Shown piece by piece: positions 43,959 through 51,723 of a DNA stretch of 64,000 bases; within the stretch, counting starts at the first letter, position 1, and each line of letters begins with the position of its first letter. The translations under genes and the position numbers were made by a program. A model generated the notes under the pieces. That model had not been told where the DNA came from. It saw only the letters and a program-made list of their open reading frames with translations, and did not search any database. Origin of the DNA: an uncultured Cryomorphaceae bacterium (GTDB lineage: Bacteria; Bacteroidota; Bacteroidia; Flavobacteriales; Schleiferiaceae); assembly GCA_913009655.1 (NCBI GenBank), contig CAJVWI010000003.1, positions 1-64,000 on the forward strand, written 5' to 3'.

Positions 43959-44014
43959 AAGAATCAAGAAATCATTTTTCCGGATTCAAGCTACTCATTC
44001 TTTCGTTGATTCTT
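43959..44014. repeat. Inverted repeat between convergent purD and DUF6341-like genes
   Basis: AAGAATCAA (43959-43967) and TTGATTCTT (44006-44014) are perfect 9-bp arms with a 38-base loop. The position, between convergent genes, could allow a bidirectional RNA structure. The long AT-rich loop makes function uncertain; nothing else was recognised in this 154-base gap. Confidence 0.3.
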
Positions 44015-44068
44015 ACGATACGGTCCAAGAATTATCTAGTTCATCTGCTTTAAAAATTGTTTCGGCAT

Positions 44069-44239
44069 CTATTTTTCTCCAGCTTTTTGATGCTTAAACA
44101 TTTCTCGTATCCAATAAACACCGAGTCCTGCAATAATAGCCATGAATAAATAATTTAAATTATTACCTACAATTGGTAGTATTTTAAAGGTCCATTCTAA
44201 AAAACTTCCTAAACTTTCAAAAAGGATACGTAAGGGCAT
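44069..44239 (-). CDS. Small membrane protein, DUF6341-like
   Basis: A 56-residue protein with one central hydrophobic segment ('NNLNYLFMAIIAGLGVYWIREMF'-type, ~25-47) and a basic tail ('KHQKAGEK'). Pattern and neighbourhood match the small Bacteroidota family DUF6341, often next to a DUF6427 gene and purine genes. ATG 44239 is chosen because translation from upstream TTG 44287 would overlap the divergent gene; TAAATTTG on the minus strand (44261-44268) gives it a promoter box. Confidence 0.65.
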   Translation of the reverse strand: MPLRILFESLGSFLEWTFKILPIVGNNLNYLFMAIIAGLGVYWIREMFKHQKAGEK

Positions 44240-44250
44240 GGCTGTACTAT

Positions 44251-44258
44251 TAATTTTG
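44251..44258 (+). promoter_or_regulatory. -7 promoter box of the DUF6427-like gene
   Basis: TAATTTTG matches TAnnTTTG and lies 19 bases before the GTG start at 44278. Confidence 0.45.
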
Positions 44259-44260
44259 AA

Positions 44261-44268
44261 CAAATTTA
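44261..44268 (-). promoter_or_regulatory. -7 promoter box of the DUF6341-like gene
   Basis: The minus strand reads TAAATTTG, an exact match, 21 bases before the ATG at 44239. It sits 2 bases from the opposing box at 44251-44258. Confidence 0.45.
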
Positions 44269-44277
44269 CTGAAAATC

Positions 44278-45186
44278 GTGCTATCAACGTCTCATATTTT
44301 TAGAAATCCCCATCCAGGTATTGCTGTATTATTAGTTTTTACAACTTTTATAGGGACTGCAGTTATGAATTTTTTTCGAAGTTCAATGCTTATTGAATTT
44401 AGTTTTGATTTTTGGTTAGGGCCAATATGTATAGGCTTAGCATCGTGGTTAATAAATGTTATTTTAGTTTACAGGAGTAGATATCTTTTGTCTAATTATC
44501 TTTTAGGTTGGTCTTGGTGGTGTTTGCTAATAGCACTCACTGATGATCCTTTAACTTGGAAACAATCCCTTCTTAGTATTGGCGCAGCCATTTGGTTGGC
44601 AATTACATTTGAACTGGGTGATGAAAGAAAAACACCTCTCCGAACAAGAAGTAATTTAGGCTTTGTCGCGGCTTTGCTAGGCCTTAGTTACCCTTCATTG
44701 CTTTCGCTTTTAGCGCCATCAGTTGTTTCTCTTTCAGTAGGTTTGAAAACCGAAGTTAAAGCTGTATTGCAAGTTTCACTTGCTTGGCTGTTACCAATAC
44801 TTTTATATGTTTTTTTCCTAATATTCTCATTTGGACAGTTCCAAATGTTCAATTTTGATTTTATTGGAACCACTTCATTTCGGTGGCCTTTTATCGGTGA
44901 ATATATTATTCTTGCCTGGGGAGTTTTTGCAGCCGCTCAAACACTGAAGGCCTTAGTAAATGCAAAAAAGCCTAAAAGGCGTGGATTATTGCTTAGTTGG
45001 TTGGGGATAGGATATGCAATGGTATTAGCAGTTTTTTTTCCTGAGGGCGATGAGTATATACCAATGTTGGCTGTTTTTTTTGGACCACATCTTGTCAATT
45101 TGAAAGATTATATTCATCCCAAAAAGCTTCGATATTGGCTTACACCAACCCTTGTTTTTGCTGCAATAGTTGAACTTGTGATTTAA
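44278..45186 (+). CDS. Polytopic membrane protein, DUF6427-like
   Basis: A 302-residue membrane protein with about 9-10 hydrophobic segments and no soluble domain. The N terminus ('MLSTSHIFRNPHPGIAVLLV') and overall layout resemble DUF6427 proteins of flavobacteria, which have unknown function. The start is GTG at 44278; no ATG gives the family's usual N terminus. Divergent DUF6341-like and convergent thioesterase genes flank it; only 7 bases separate it from the latter. The family call rests on pattern and neighbourhood. Confidence 0.72.
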   Translation: MLSTSHIFRNPHPGIAVLLVFTTFIGTAVMNFFRSSMLIEFSFDFWLGPICIGLASWLINVILVYRSRYLLSNYLLGWSWWCLLIALTDDPLTWKQSLLSIGAAIWLAITFELGDERKTPLRTRSNLGFVAALLGLSYPSLLSLLAPSVVSLSVGLKTEVKAVLQVSLAWLLPILLYVFFLIFSFGQFQMFNFDFIGTTSFRWPFIGEYIILAWGVFAAAQTLKALVNAKKPKRRGLLLSWLGIGYAMVLAVFFPEGDEYIPMLAVFFGPHLVNLKDYIHPKKLRYWLTPTLVFAAIVELVI

Positions 45187-45193
45187 GCCAATA

Positions 45194-45715
45194 TTACTCA
45201 GGACCAAAAAATAGGGCCTTAAGCTCTGTTGCCTCATCAGGTACCATTTTACCTGATAAAATTAGAGCAAGTTGTCTACGTCTAAGAGCTCCGTCAAAGC
45301 GTTGTTTTTCTATTTTACTTTCGGTAATAAGTCCGGGGACATCACTTGGGTTGCCATTTTCATCTACGGCTACAAATGTATATATGGCTTCGTTACATTT
45401 AGTCTTTTCTCCATTTCCCCGTTGATCCTCCGTAAATACATCAATAAAAATTTCCATTGAGGTTTTAAATGCTCTGGACACTTTAGCTTCAAGGGTGACT
45501 ATGGAGCCTTGGGGTATCGCTTCTTTAAATGAGACATGATTGACCGTAGCAGTTACGACGGTTTGTCGGCAATGTCGATGAGCCGATATTGCTGCGCAAC
45601 GGTCCATCCAACTGAGCAGTTGTCCTCCGAAAAGATTATTTAGATTATTAGTGTCATTAGGCAAAACGATTTCTGTCATTACAGAAAGTGACGCTGACGC
45701 TGTTTTTTTTTTCAT
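45194..45715 (-). CDS. Acyl-CoA thioesterase (hotdog fold, YciA/ACOT-like)
   Basis: A 173-residue cytoplasmic hotdog-fold thioesterase hydrolysing acyl-CoA to free acid and CoA. The family segment 'VLPNDTNNLNNLFGGQLLSWMD' (catalytic Asp in the loop, quoted in part: 'NDTNNLNNLFGGQLLSWMD') is near residues 17-38, followed by 'VNHVSFKEAIPQGSIVTLEAKV'-type core strands. It overlaps the upstream SPOR-domain gene by 4 bases (ATGA), indicating translational coupling. Confidence 0.9.
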   Translation of the reverse strand: MKKKTASASLSVMTEIVLPNDTNNLNNLFGGQLLSWMDRCAAISAHRHCRQTVVTATVNHVSFKEAIPQGSIVTLEAKVSRAFKTSMEIFIDVFTEDQRGNGEKTKCNEAIYTFVAVDENGNPSDVPGLITESKIEKQRFDGALRRRQLALILSGKMVPDEATELKALFFGPE

Positions 45716-46716
45716 TGCTTAAAAATCCAAACACCAGGAAATTGAAGACGCACATTTTCTTTTTCTAATTGGGCTGACTCTCTACTTTTGAAGCTGTCAA
45801 TGGCAACTTTTGTCAGCTCTCCCTGACGTTTTATTAACGCAGCAGGATATCCATTGGATTCTAAATTTTTGACAAGTCTTTCCGCATTATTCATATCGGC
45901 AAACGCACCTACAATAAGTGAGAAACTCTCATTAGCTTTCAATTCTGATGATTTTTTTTTGGTGTCTACTGAAGGAGATTTGACAAGATCTTTTTCGTCA
46001 ATTTTTTCTAGTGGTTGATCAATAGCAATTTTTGTTGATAAATCTATTTTTTTAAAATTGCTCCATGTTTTTAATTTACCCTCCAATAATTTCCAATTCG
46101 GCTTTAAAGATGCATTTTGAATCATTTCTCGGTAATCATCTTTGGTAGTTCCCAAGGCCAAGAGGCTCACAACTCCCAACATTACTGCAGCTGTACGTAT
46201 CGGTGATCGCCATTTTTCTTTTGTTTTTCTATTTTCTGAACTTCTTAAAGTAGTAACATTATATAATTCTTTTGGACTTGGCTCTTTTTGACTTAACGGA
46301 GTAACTCGGAATATTGGTAGTCCAAATGCCTCAGGTAAAAAGTTAGCCTCCACGGAAGCTTGGAACACCCATTGAAGTCCTGTTTTCGAGAATGATCCAA
46401 TACCTTCAAGCCTCAACCGTTTGCCTTGATTTAATTCTTGTCTCCAATTTCTAGTTGTTGACTCTAAAGTATCTCGAGCAGAATCAAATGAAAGCCCTTC
46501 GTAACGAACTAAATGATTTATTAAAACCTCACTTTTCTTAGCAATTGGAGAGAAGCTAATTCGTCTCGCTGCAGGCAAACAAAGACCTGATTGTTCCTGA
46601 ATTTCTGCATCAAATTTTTGAACTTCAATTCGTCCAAATCCAGGAATATCAAGATGATCTTCTTGAAAAAGAAGATGAAAAAGATGACGTTCGAGGCTAT
46701 AATTTAGTACTACCAT
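45712..46716 (-). CDS. HU-CCDC81 and SPOR domain membrane protein
   Basis: A 334-residue protein. Residues 1 to ~115 form an HU/CCDC81-like prokaryotic module ('LLFQEDHLDIPGFGRIEVQ', 'EGLSFDSARDTLESTTRNW', 'LRLEGIGSFSKT'). One membrane segment lies at ~174-190, followed by a charged linker. The C-terminal ~70 residues are a SPOR domain ('SFSLIVGAFADMNNAERLVKNL'), which binds denuded septal peptidoglycan. So the HU-like end would be cytoplasmic and SPOR periplasmic, suggesting a role in cell division or envelope organisation. Such HU-SPOR proteins are widespread in Bacteroidota. Confidence 0.87.
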   Translation of the reverse strand: MVVLNYSLERHLFHLLFQEDHLDIPGFGRIEVQKFDAEIQEQSGLCLPAARRISFSPIAKKSEVLINHLVRYEGLSFDSARDTLESTTRNWRQELNQGKRLRLEGIGSFSKTGLQWVFQASVEANFLPEAFGLPIFRVTPLSQKEPSPKELYNVTTLRSSENRKTKEKWRSPIRTAAVMLGVVSLLALGTTKDDYREMIQNASLKPNWKLLEGKLKTWSNFKKIDLSTKIAIDQPLEKIDEKDLVKSPSVDTKKKSSELKANESFSLIVGAFADMNNAERLVKNLESNGYPAALIKRQGELTKVAIDSFKSRESAQLEKENVRLQFPGVWIFKQ

Positions 46717-46811
46717 GGATATGCCAAATTACATACTGAAACAATATTTACGCATTAACATGCTAAAGAGTTTTCAACATATTAATGTTCTCAAATAAGA
46801 TTAATTGAGAC

Positions 46812-47390
46812 TTAAAATAGGGCTCGATATCCGTGACAATATGGAGATCCTCCTTTGATGTCATAATAATCTTGGTGATACGATTCTGCTGCGTAAAATT
46901 CTTCTGCGGCTTTTAATTCCGTAGCGATACTTAAACCTTTACCGCTAAGTATATTTATGAGCTTTTGTGCTATTATTTTTTGAGATTCATTTCCATAAAA
47001 TATTGCACTTTTATATTGCGGGCCTATATCGGGACCCTGTCCATTTACTTGCGTTGGATCATGAGTTTCGAAGAAAACCCTAAGGATTTCTTCATAGCTT
47101 GTTTTTTGTGGATCGAAAACAACTTCTGTAGCTTCATAATGCCCAGTGCGTTTGGAACAAACCTGTTCATAGGTTGGATTGTCTATAAATCCTCCTGTGT
47201 AACCAACAGTAGTTGAGATAACGCCATCAATGCGCTTTAAGAAATATTCTGTCCCCCAAAAGCAGCCACTAGCTAATACCGCATTTTCCATATGTTTTGT
47301 AGATTTTATACTGTTAATAGATTCACTTTCCTGAGCTGAACAGGAAGTAGAAAGTAAAATAGTTATTAAAAATTGAAAGAGTTTTTTCAT
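46812..47390 (-). CDS. msrA: Peptide-methionine (S)-S-oxide reductase, exported
   Basis: A 192-residue MsrA that reduces methionine-S-sulfoxide in damaged proteins. The catalytic C43 is in 'SGCFWGTEYFL'; 'GYTGGFIDNPTYEQVCS' and 'FFETHDPTQVNGQGPDIGPQY' are family blocks. A lipoprotein-like signal ('ITILLSTSCSAQ', C17) predicts export and membrane anchoring. It begins 2 bases after the stop of the TonB-type receptor gene on the same strand, so it may protect outer-membrane or periplasmic proteins from oxidation. Confidence 0.94.
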   Translation of the reverse strand: MKKLFQFLITILLSTSCSAQESESINSIKSTKHMENAVLASGCFWGTEYFLKRIDGVISTTVGYTGGFIDNPTYEQVCSKRTGHYEATEVVFDPQKTSYEEILRVFFETHDPTQVNGQGPDIGPQYKSAIFYGNESQKIIAQKLINILSGKGLSIATELKAAEEFYAAESYHQDYYDIKGGSPYCHGYRALF

Positions 47391-47392
47391 TA

Positions 47393-49864
47393 TTACATAC
47401 CTATCATATTATCTCTTGATCCTCCAGATCCCCCAGAGCGCGAGCTGCCTCTGCTTCGGGGATCCATTTTGCCAAAATTGTACTGGAGGGTTAGCCAAGC
47501 AATACGGCTCTCTCGGTATCTCATAAAATCAATATCCAAACGTTCAGTGTACTGAAGGTATCTAAATTTTCTTGTATTGAAAATATCGGATATTCTTGCT
47601 GATAGTGAGAACTTTTTATTTAGAAGATTTACTTTGTAGGCAGCATTAAAGAAATGGATCCCTTTGCGCAGACCTTGGCCTGTCGGGCCCGCCCCCCATT
47701 GGGAGTAACTTACTTGTAATTGCTGATTTTTTGATGTTTGAATCATCAGATTACCTCTTCCTTGCCATCCAAATCCACTTGTAGTTAAATTGGATAACAC
47801 ATTTCGACCATTAATTTGAGAATAGAAAGCATCTCCAGAAATTTGCATTCTAATGCTTTTGTTAAGTCTAATATTCGTGTTGGTACTCACCCCATAATTG
47901 TTTCGTGAATTAAAATTTTCCCATGACATCATTATTACCCCATCAGGAAGTGTTTCAAGGAAGCGCGACATCATATTTACCGTATGCTTGCTATAAAAAG
48001 ATCCCGAGACTGAACCCCAACGTCCATATTGAACAGCACTTAAATCAATAGAATGAGTGAATTCAGGATTCAATTCTGGATTCCCTTTTCTAAGACTTGA
48101 AGGGTTTGAATAATCAATATTAGGATTTAGGTTACCCCCCCAACGTCCGTCTGGTCGATTGACTCTTAAAGAATAGCTAAATTGAAAGTCAGTCCCTTTT
48201 TTTGGACTGTAAGTTAAATAGGCACTTGGGAATAACCCAGGAATTACTCTATTAATACTGGATGTATCACTTGTCTGTATGGAAATTATCGCATGCTCAT
48301 ATCTTAACCCTAGTTGTCCTTTCCATTTTTGGGAAAATGCATGGCCCAATGTTATGTATCCAGCGTGAACTTGATTTTTCATATCAGTTATGAAACTTCT
48401 AAGTGAATCATATTTAGAATTACTTGAAATTGTCAAAAATTGCTCAGCTTCTTGATTCTCAAACGTATTTCTCCAATTACTCCTTAATCCAAAATCTAAT
48501 TTTGTCTCATCGCTTATGGGCCATTCAATATCTGTTTGAAAATTTGCTCTGAGCCCTTCTCCATCGATAACGAAATTTTCTTGATATACTCCATCATAAG
48601 TAAATGCGATGGGGTAATTGGGACTTAGGTCAAATACGGACTCGTCAATGTTATCGTCTCTGCTGGTTGAAAGTCTAAAATCAGCAGTCCATTTTTTAGT
48701 TTCTTCTTGGAATTTTCGTTCAAAACGAAAAGAAATGTTTTGATCATTATCATAAGAATCATTGTCAGTGGCTTGCACCGCTGAAGAAGCATCTGAAAGA
48801 TCTGCTGATGTATTTTGAAATACTGTAGAGTCCCATGAATTTCTAGAGCGCCGACTTGTTCCATACGAAAAGCCAAAAATATATTTCTTTTTCAGTTCCC
48901 AGTCCAGGCCAAACTGTGCATTATAACTCACATCTTCTCTATTTGAATTGCTTCTCTCTTTCGTTGTATAGCTTGTATCTGGTAGTTTATATATCCGATC
49001 TGTAGATCCACCACCTAACATATTTCGATAGTTAGCTCCAATATTTGTATTTATTCTAACCTGCCCAATGGGGATGGAAATATTTCCTCCTAAATCATAT
49101 TTGTTTCTTGTACCAACACCAGCTTGTAAGGATCCATTAAAAGGCAAGTCACGATCCTTTTTTGTTACTAGATTTATTATCCCTCCAGTTCCTTGTGCAT
49201 CAAATTTAGCACCAGGGTTCACAATTACTTCTACCCGCTGCACAGTTCCTGAAGGGAGTCGGTCAAATGCGTTTTGTCCTCTATAACCCATCATAGCTGC
49301 CGGCCTTCCATCAATTAAAATAGTCACATTTTCATCTCCTCTGAGCGCTACATTTCCATCGATATCTAATGACACATTGGGAACTTGCCTTAAAATATCA
49401 GTACCTGTCCCACTGGATACTTGCAAATCATCCGCGACATTATAAACTTTGCGGTCAAGTCCGTTTAGCATTGCGGCCTTAGATGTTACTTCAGCTTCTT
49501 TTAGTTCAATATTACCACTAGATATTCTATAAACTTTTAGTTCATCTGAGAGAGCATTATCAGTCAATTTTTCATTGGACTCAATGATTTCTGTGAATGG
49601 GGAAAATCCAAATGCACGAATGATTAAACGGTACTTTCCAGATTCTGGAGTGGAGATATTAAAAACTCCTTTGTCGGAAGTTATAGTTTTAGAAAGTGGC
49701 TTAGATTTTTTATTGATATTTAAAGGCATTAAGAGAATTGCTGCTCCTATTAAAGGTTCTTCGTTAGAATCATCAATCACTAATCCTTTTATTGAAACTT
49801 GCGAATACATAGATAAATTCATGGCAATAGAAGCGAGGAAAAAGAAAAATATTTTTTTATTCAT
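47393..49864 (-). CDS. TonB-dependent receptor-like outer-membrane beta-barrel protein
   Basis: An 823-residue protein of the Bacteroidota 'outer membrane beta-barrel' (OMP_b-brl_3) TonB-receptor family. Signal peptide, then a CarboxypepD-regulatory-like beta-sandwich ('VSIKGLVIDDSNEEPLIGAAILL'-type, ~23-110), a plug ('LRQVPNVSLDIDGNVALRGDENVTILIDGRPAA' region, ~155-190; 'VEVIVNPGAKFDAQGTGGIINLV') and a large barrel. The C-terminal tail is Gly/Ser/Arg-rich ('RGSSRSGGSGGSRDN'). No SusD partner is adjacent. The substrate is unknown; msrA follows 2 bases later. Confidence 0.9.
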   Translation of the reverse strand: MNKKIFFFFLASIAMNLSMYSQVSIKGLVIDDSNEEPLIGAAILLMPLNINKKSKPLSKTITSDKGVFNISTPESGKYRLIIRAFGFSPFTEIIESNEKLTDNALSDELKVYRISSGNIELKEAEVTSKAAMLNGLDRKVYNVADDLQVSSGTGTDILRQVPNVSLDIDGNVALRGDENVTILIDGRPAAMMGYRGQNAFDRLPSGTVQRVEVIVNPGAKFDAQGTGGIINLVTKKDRDLPFNGSLQAGVGTRNKYDLGGNISIPIGQVRINTNIGANYRNMLGGGSTDRIYKLPDTSYTTKERSNSNREDVSYNAQFGLDWELKKKYIFGFSYGTSRRSRNSWDSTVFQNTSADLSDASSAVQATDNDSYDNDQNISFRFERKFQEETKKWTADFRLSTSRDDNIDESVFDLSPNYPIAFTYDGVYQENFVIDGEGLRANFQTDIEWPISDETKLDFGLRSNWRNTFENQEAEQFLTISSNSKYDSLRSFITDMKNQVHAGYITLGHAFSQKWKGQLGLRYEHAIISIQTSDTSSINRVIPGLFPSAYLTYSPKKGTDFQFSYSLRVNRPDGRWGGNLNPNIDYSNPSSLRKGNPELNPEFTHSIDLSAVQYGRWGSVSGSFYSKHTVNMMSRFLETLPDGVIMMSWENFNSRNNYGVSTNTNIRLNKSIRMQISGDAFYSQINGRNVLSNLTTSGFGWQGRGNLMIQTSKNQQLQVSYSQWGAGPTGQGLRKGIHFFNAAYKVNLLNKKFSLSARISDIFNTRKFRYLQYTERLDIDFMRYRESRIAWLTLQYNFGKMDPRSRGSSRSGGSGGSRDNMIGM

Positions 49865-49902
49865 GAGATAGTTTGATGAAAATTTTAATATTGTCGAAAA
49901 TC

Positions 49903-50904
49903 TTATTGGATAAGAAATTTTTTCTCAATAAGCTTTTCAGCTATTTGTATTGCGTTTAAGGCAGCTCCTTTTCTGAGATTATCAGAAACAATCCATAAAT
50001 TAATTGCTTTTGGATGAGAGTGATCATTTCTTATTCGACCAATGAAAACATCATTTTTCCCATGTGCATAAATTGGCATCGGGTATGTATTTCCTTCAAT
50101 GAAATCTTGAACTTTCACACCGGGAAAAGCTCCTAATGCCATTCTAATATTTTCAATTGAAGGCCGATTATTTTGAAATTCAATATTGACGCTTTCCGAG
50201 TGACCTCCTTCAACAGGAACCCTCACAGCTGTTGCAGTAAGTAGAATATCCGAATTATCTAAGATTTTTTTTGTCTCATTGGTCAGTTTCATTTCTTCTT
50301 TAGTGTAATCATTATCTAAAAAAACATCACAATGGGGAATGCAATTCATATCAATTCGATATGGGTAGGCCGTAACTCCTTCAAAAACCCCCGATCTTTC
50401 CCTATTTAATTGATTCTGGCCAATTTTTCCAGAGCCAGAGACGCTCTGATATGTGCTGACAATAACTCTACAGATAGGATGAATATCATTTAAAGGTTTT
50501 AATGCCATTACTAATTGAATAGTTGAACAATTCGGATTTGAAATAATAAGATCGCTTTTAATCAAAGCATCTGAGTTTATCTCTGGAACGATTAAGGGGA
50601 TATCTTTTTCTAAACGCCAGAAAGAAGAGTTGTCAATCACATAGCAGCCTTGTCCTGCAAATTTTGGAGCGTATATTTTCGCGATTTCACTTCCTGCAGA
50701 AAAGATTGCTAAATCAGGCTTCCTCGACAAAGCCTCTGATGGAGAAAAAATCTCATATTGAACACCATTCCATTCAACTTTTTGCCCTTCAGATTCTTTT
50801 GAAGCGCTCAGTATAAGCTCAGAAACTGGGAACTGCCGCTCTAGCAATAATTCCCTTATTACTTCGCCTACCATTCCAGTAGCTCCGATAAGTGCTAAAC
50901 GCAT
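49903..50904 (-). CDS. asd: Aspartate-semialdehyde dehydrogenase
   Basis: A 333-residue enzyme reducing aspartyl phosphate to aspartate semialdehyde, on the path to lysine/diaminopimelate, threonine and methionine. N-terminal NADP motif GATGMVG (7-13), catalytic C126 in 'NPNCSTIQ' and 'VRVPVEGGHSESVN' with the catalytic His. Length is standard. It diverges from purQ across a 122-base gap that holds a perfect 20-bp palindrome overlapping its candidate promoter box. Confidence 0.95.
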   Translation of the reverse strand: MRLALIGATGMVGEVIRELLLERQFPVSELILSASKESEGQKVEWNGVQYEIFSPSEALSRKPDLAIFSAGSEIAKIYAPKFAGQGCYVIDNSSFWRLEKDIPLIVPEINSDALIKSDLIISNPNCSTIQLVMALKPLNDIHPICRVIVSTYQSVSGSGKIGQNQLNRERSGVFEGVTAYPYRIDMNCIPHCDVFLDNDYTKEEMKLTNETKKILDNSDILLTATAVRVPVEGGHSESVNIEFQNNRPSIENIRMALGAFPGVKVQDFIEGNTYPMPIYAHGKNDVFIGRIRNDHSHPKAINLWIVSDNLRKGAALNAIQIAEKLIEKKFLIQ

Positions 50905-50923
50905 AAACTACTATTTTTTGTAA

Positions 50924-50943
50924 AAGTACCGATATCGGTACTT
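50924..50943. promoter_or_regulatory. Perfect 20-bp palindrome between asd and purQ
   Basis: AAGTACCGATATCGGTACTT reads identically on both strands. It lies 19 bases upstream of the asd ATG. On the minus strand its end overlaps a TACTTTTA box (50921-50928), so a bound protein could block asd transcription. It is not followed by a T-run typical of a terminator, and lies between divergent genes, so an operator is more likely. Confidence 0.5.
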
Positions 50944-51014
50944 AAAAAAATTATGTCTCTAATTATACATATTTCGTGCCAAATATATCTGTGAGTAATA
51001 ACAATTCTCATACT

Positions 51015-51022
51015 TACCTTTG
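51015..51022 (+). promoter_or_regulatory. -7 promoter box of purQ
   Basis: TACCTTTG matches TAnnTTTG exactly and is separated from the purQ ATG by 4 bases, predicting a leaderless message. Confidence 0.6.
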
Positions 51023-51026
51023 ATAA

Positions 51027-51722
51027 ATGAAGTTTGGAGTAGTTACGTTTCCCGGGTCTAATTGCGATCAAGATATGATTGAAACCTTGCGCGATGGTTT
51101 AAGCTGTGAGACAATACCATTGTGGCATAAAGATCGTGATATAAAAGGAGTTGATATGGTTGTATTGCCAGGAGGATTTTCTTACGGAGATTATCTTAGA
51201 TCTGGCGCGATTGCTAGTTTCTCTCCAATTATGGAGGAGGTGAAAAATCATGCAGCAAGAGGCGGTTATGTCCTTGGAATATGTAATGGATTTCAAATAC
51301 TTACAGAAATGCAACTTCTTCATGGAGGTCTTCTGCATAATACATCGCATAAGTTCATATGTAAAAATGTACTTCTCGCGCCATCAAATTTTTCAACACC
51401 GATTACCGCTAAACTTGATAAAGAAAAAACATATAAAATACCAATTGCCCATGGAGAGGGTAGGTTCTATGCCGATGGGGAGACTTTAAAGTCACTTGAT
51501 GAAAATAGCCAAATAATGTTTAGATATGTAGATTCTTTTGGTAATCCAACGAAAGAGGCGAATCCAAATGGATCAACGGAAAATATTGCCGGGATATCCA
51601 ATAAAAATGGAAATGTTATGGGAATGATGCCACATCCAGAGCGAGCAGCAGATGAAAATTTATTAAATACTGATGGTCTGGCGTTATTTCATAGTTTGTT
51701 AGATTCGGCTATCAAAATCTAG
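51027..51722 (+). CDS. purQ: Phosphoribosylformylglycinamidine synthase, glutaminase subunit
   Basis: A 231-residue class I glutamine amidotransferase giving ammonia to PurL in purine synthesis. The nucleophile C86 is in 'LGICNGFQ', with H203 and E205 in 'MPHPERAAD'; 'FPGSNCDQDM' opens the protein as in PurQ. The separate small subunit implies a small-type PurL and PurS elsewhere. Its stop is 1 base from the stop of the convergent giant gene, so transcripts must overlap or terminate within coding DNA. Confidence 0.95.
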   Translation: MKFGVVTFPGSNCDQDMIETLRDGLSCETIPLWHKDRDIKGVDMVVLPGGFSYGDYLRSGAIASFSPIMEEVKNHAARGGYVLGICNGFQILTEMQLLHGGLLHNTSHKFICKNVLLAPSNFSTPITAKLDKEKTYKIPIAHGEGRFYADGETLKSLDENSQIMFRYVDSFGNPTKEANPNGSTENIAGISNKNGNVMGMMPHPERAADENLLNTDGLALFHSLLDSAIKI

Positions 51723-51723
51723 T

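Noticed and set aside
44240-44287. N-terminal extension of the DUF6341-like protein from TTG 44287
   Set aside because: It would overlap the divergent gene and both promoter boxes; the 56-residue form fits the family.
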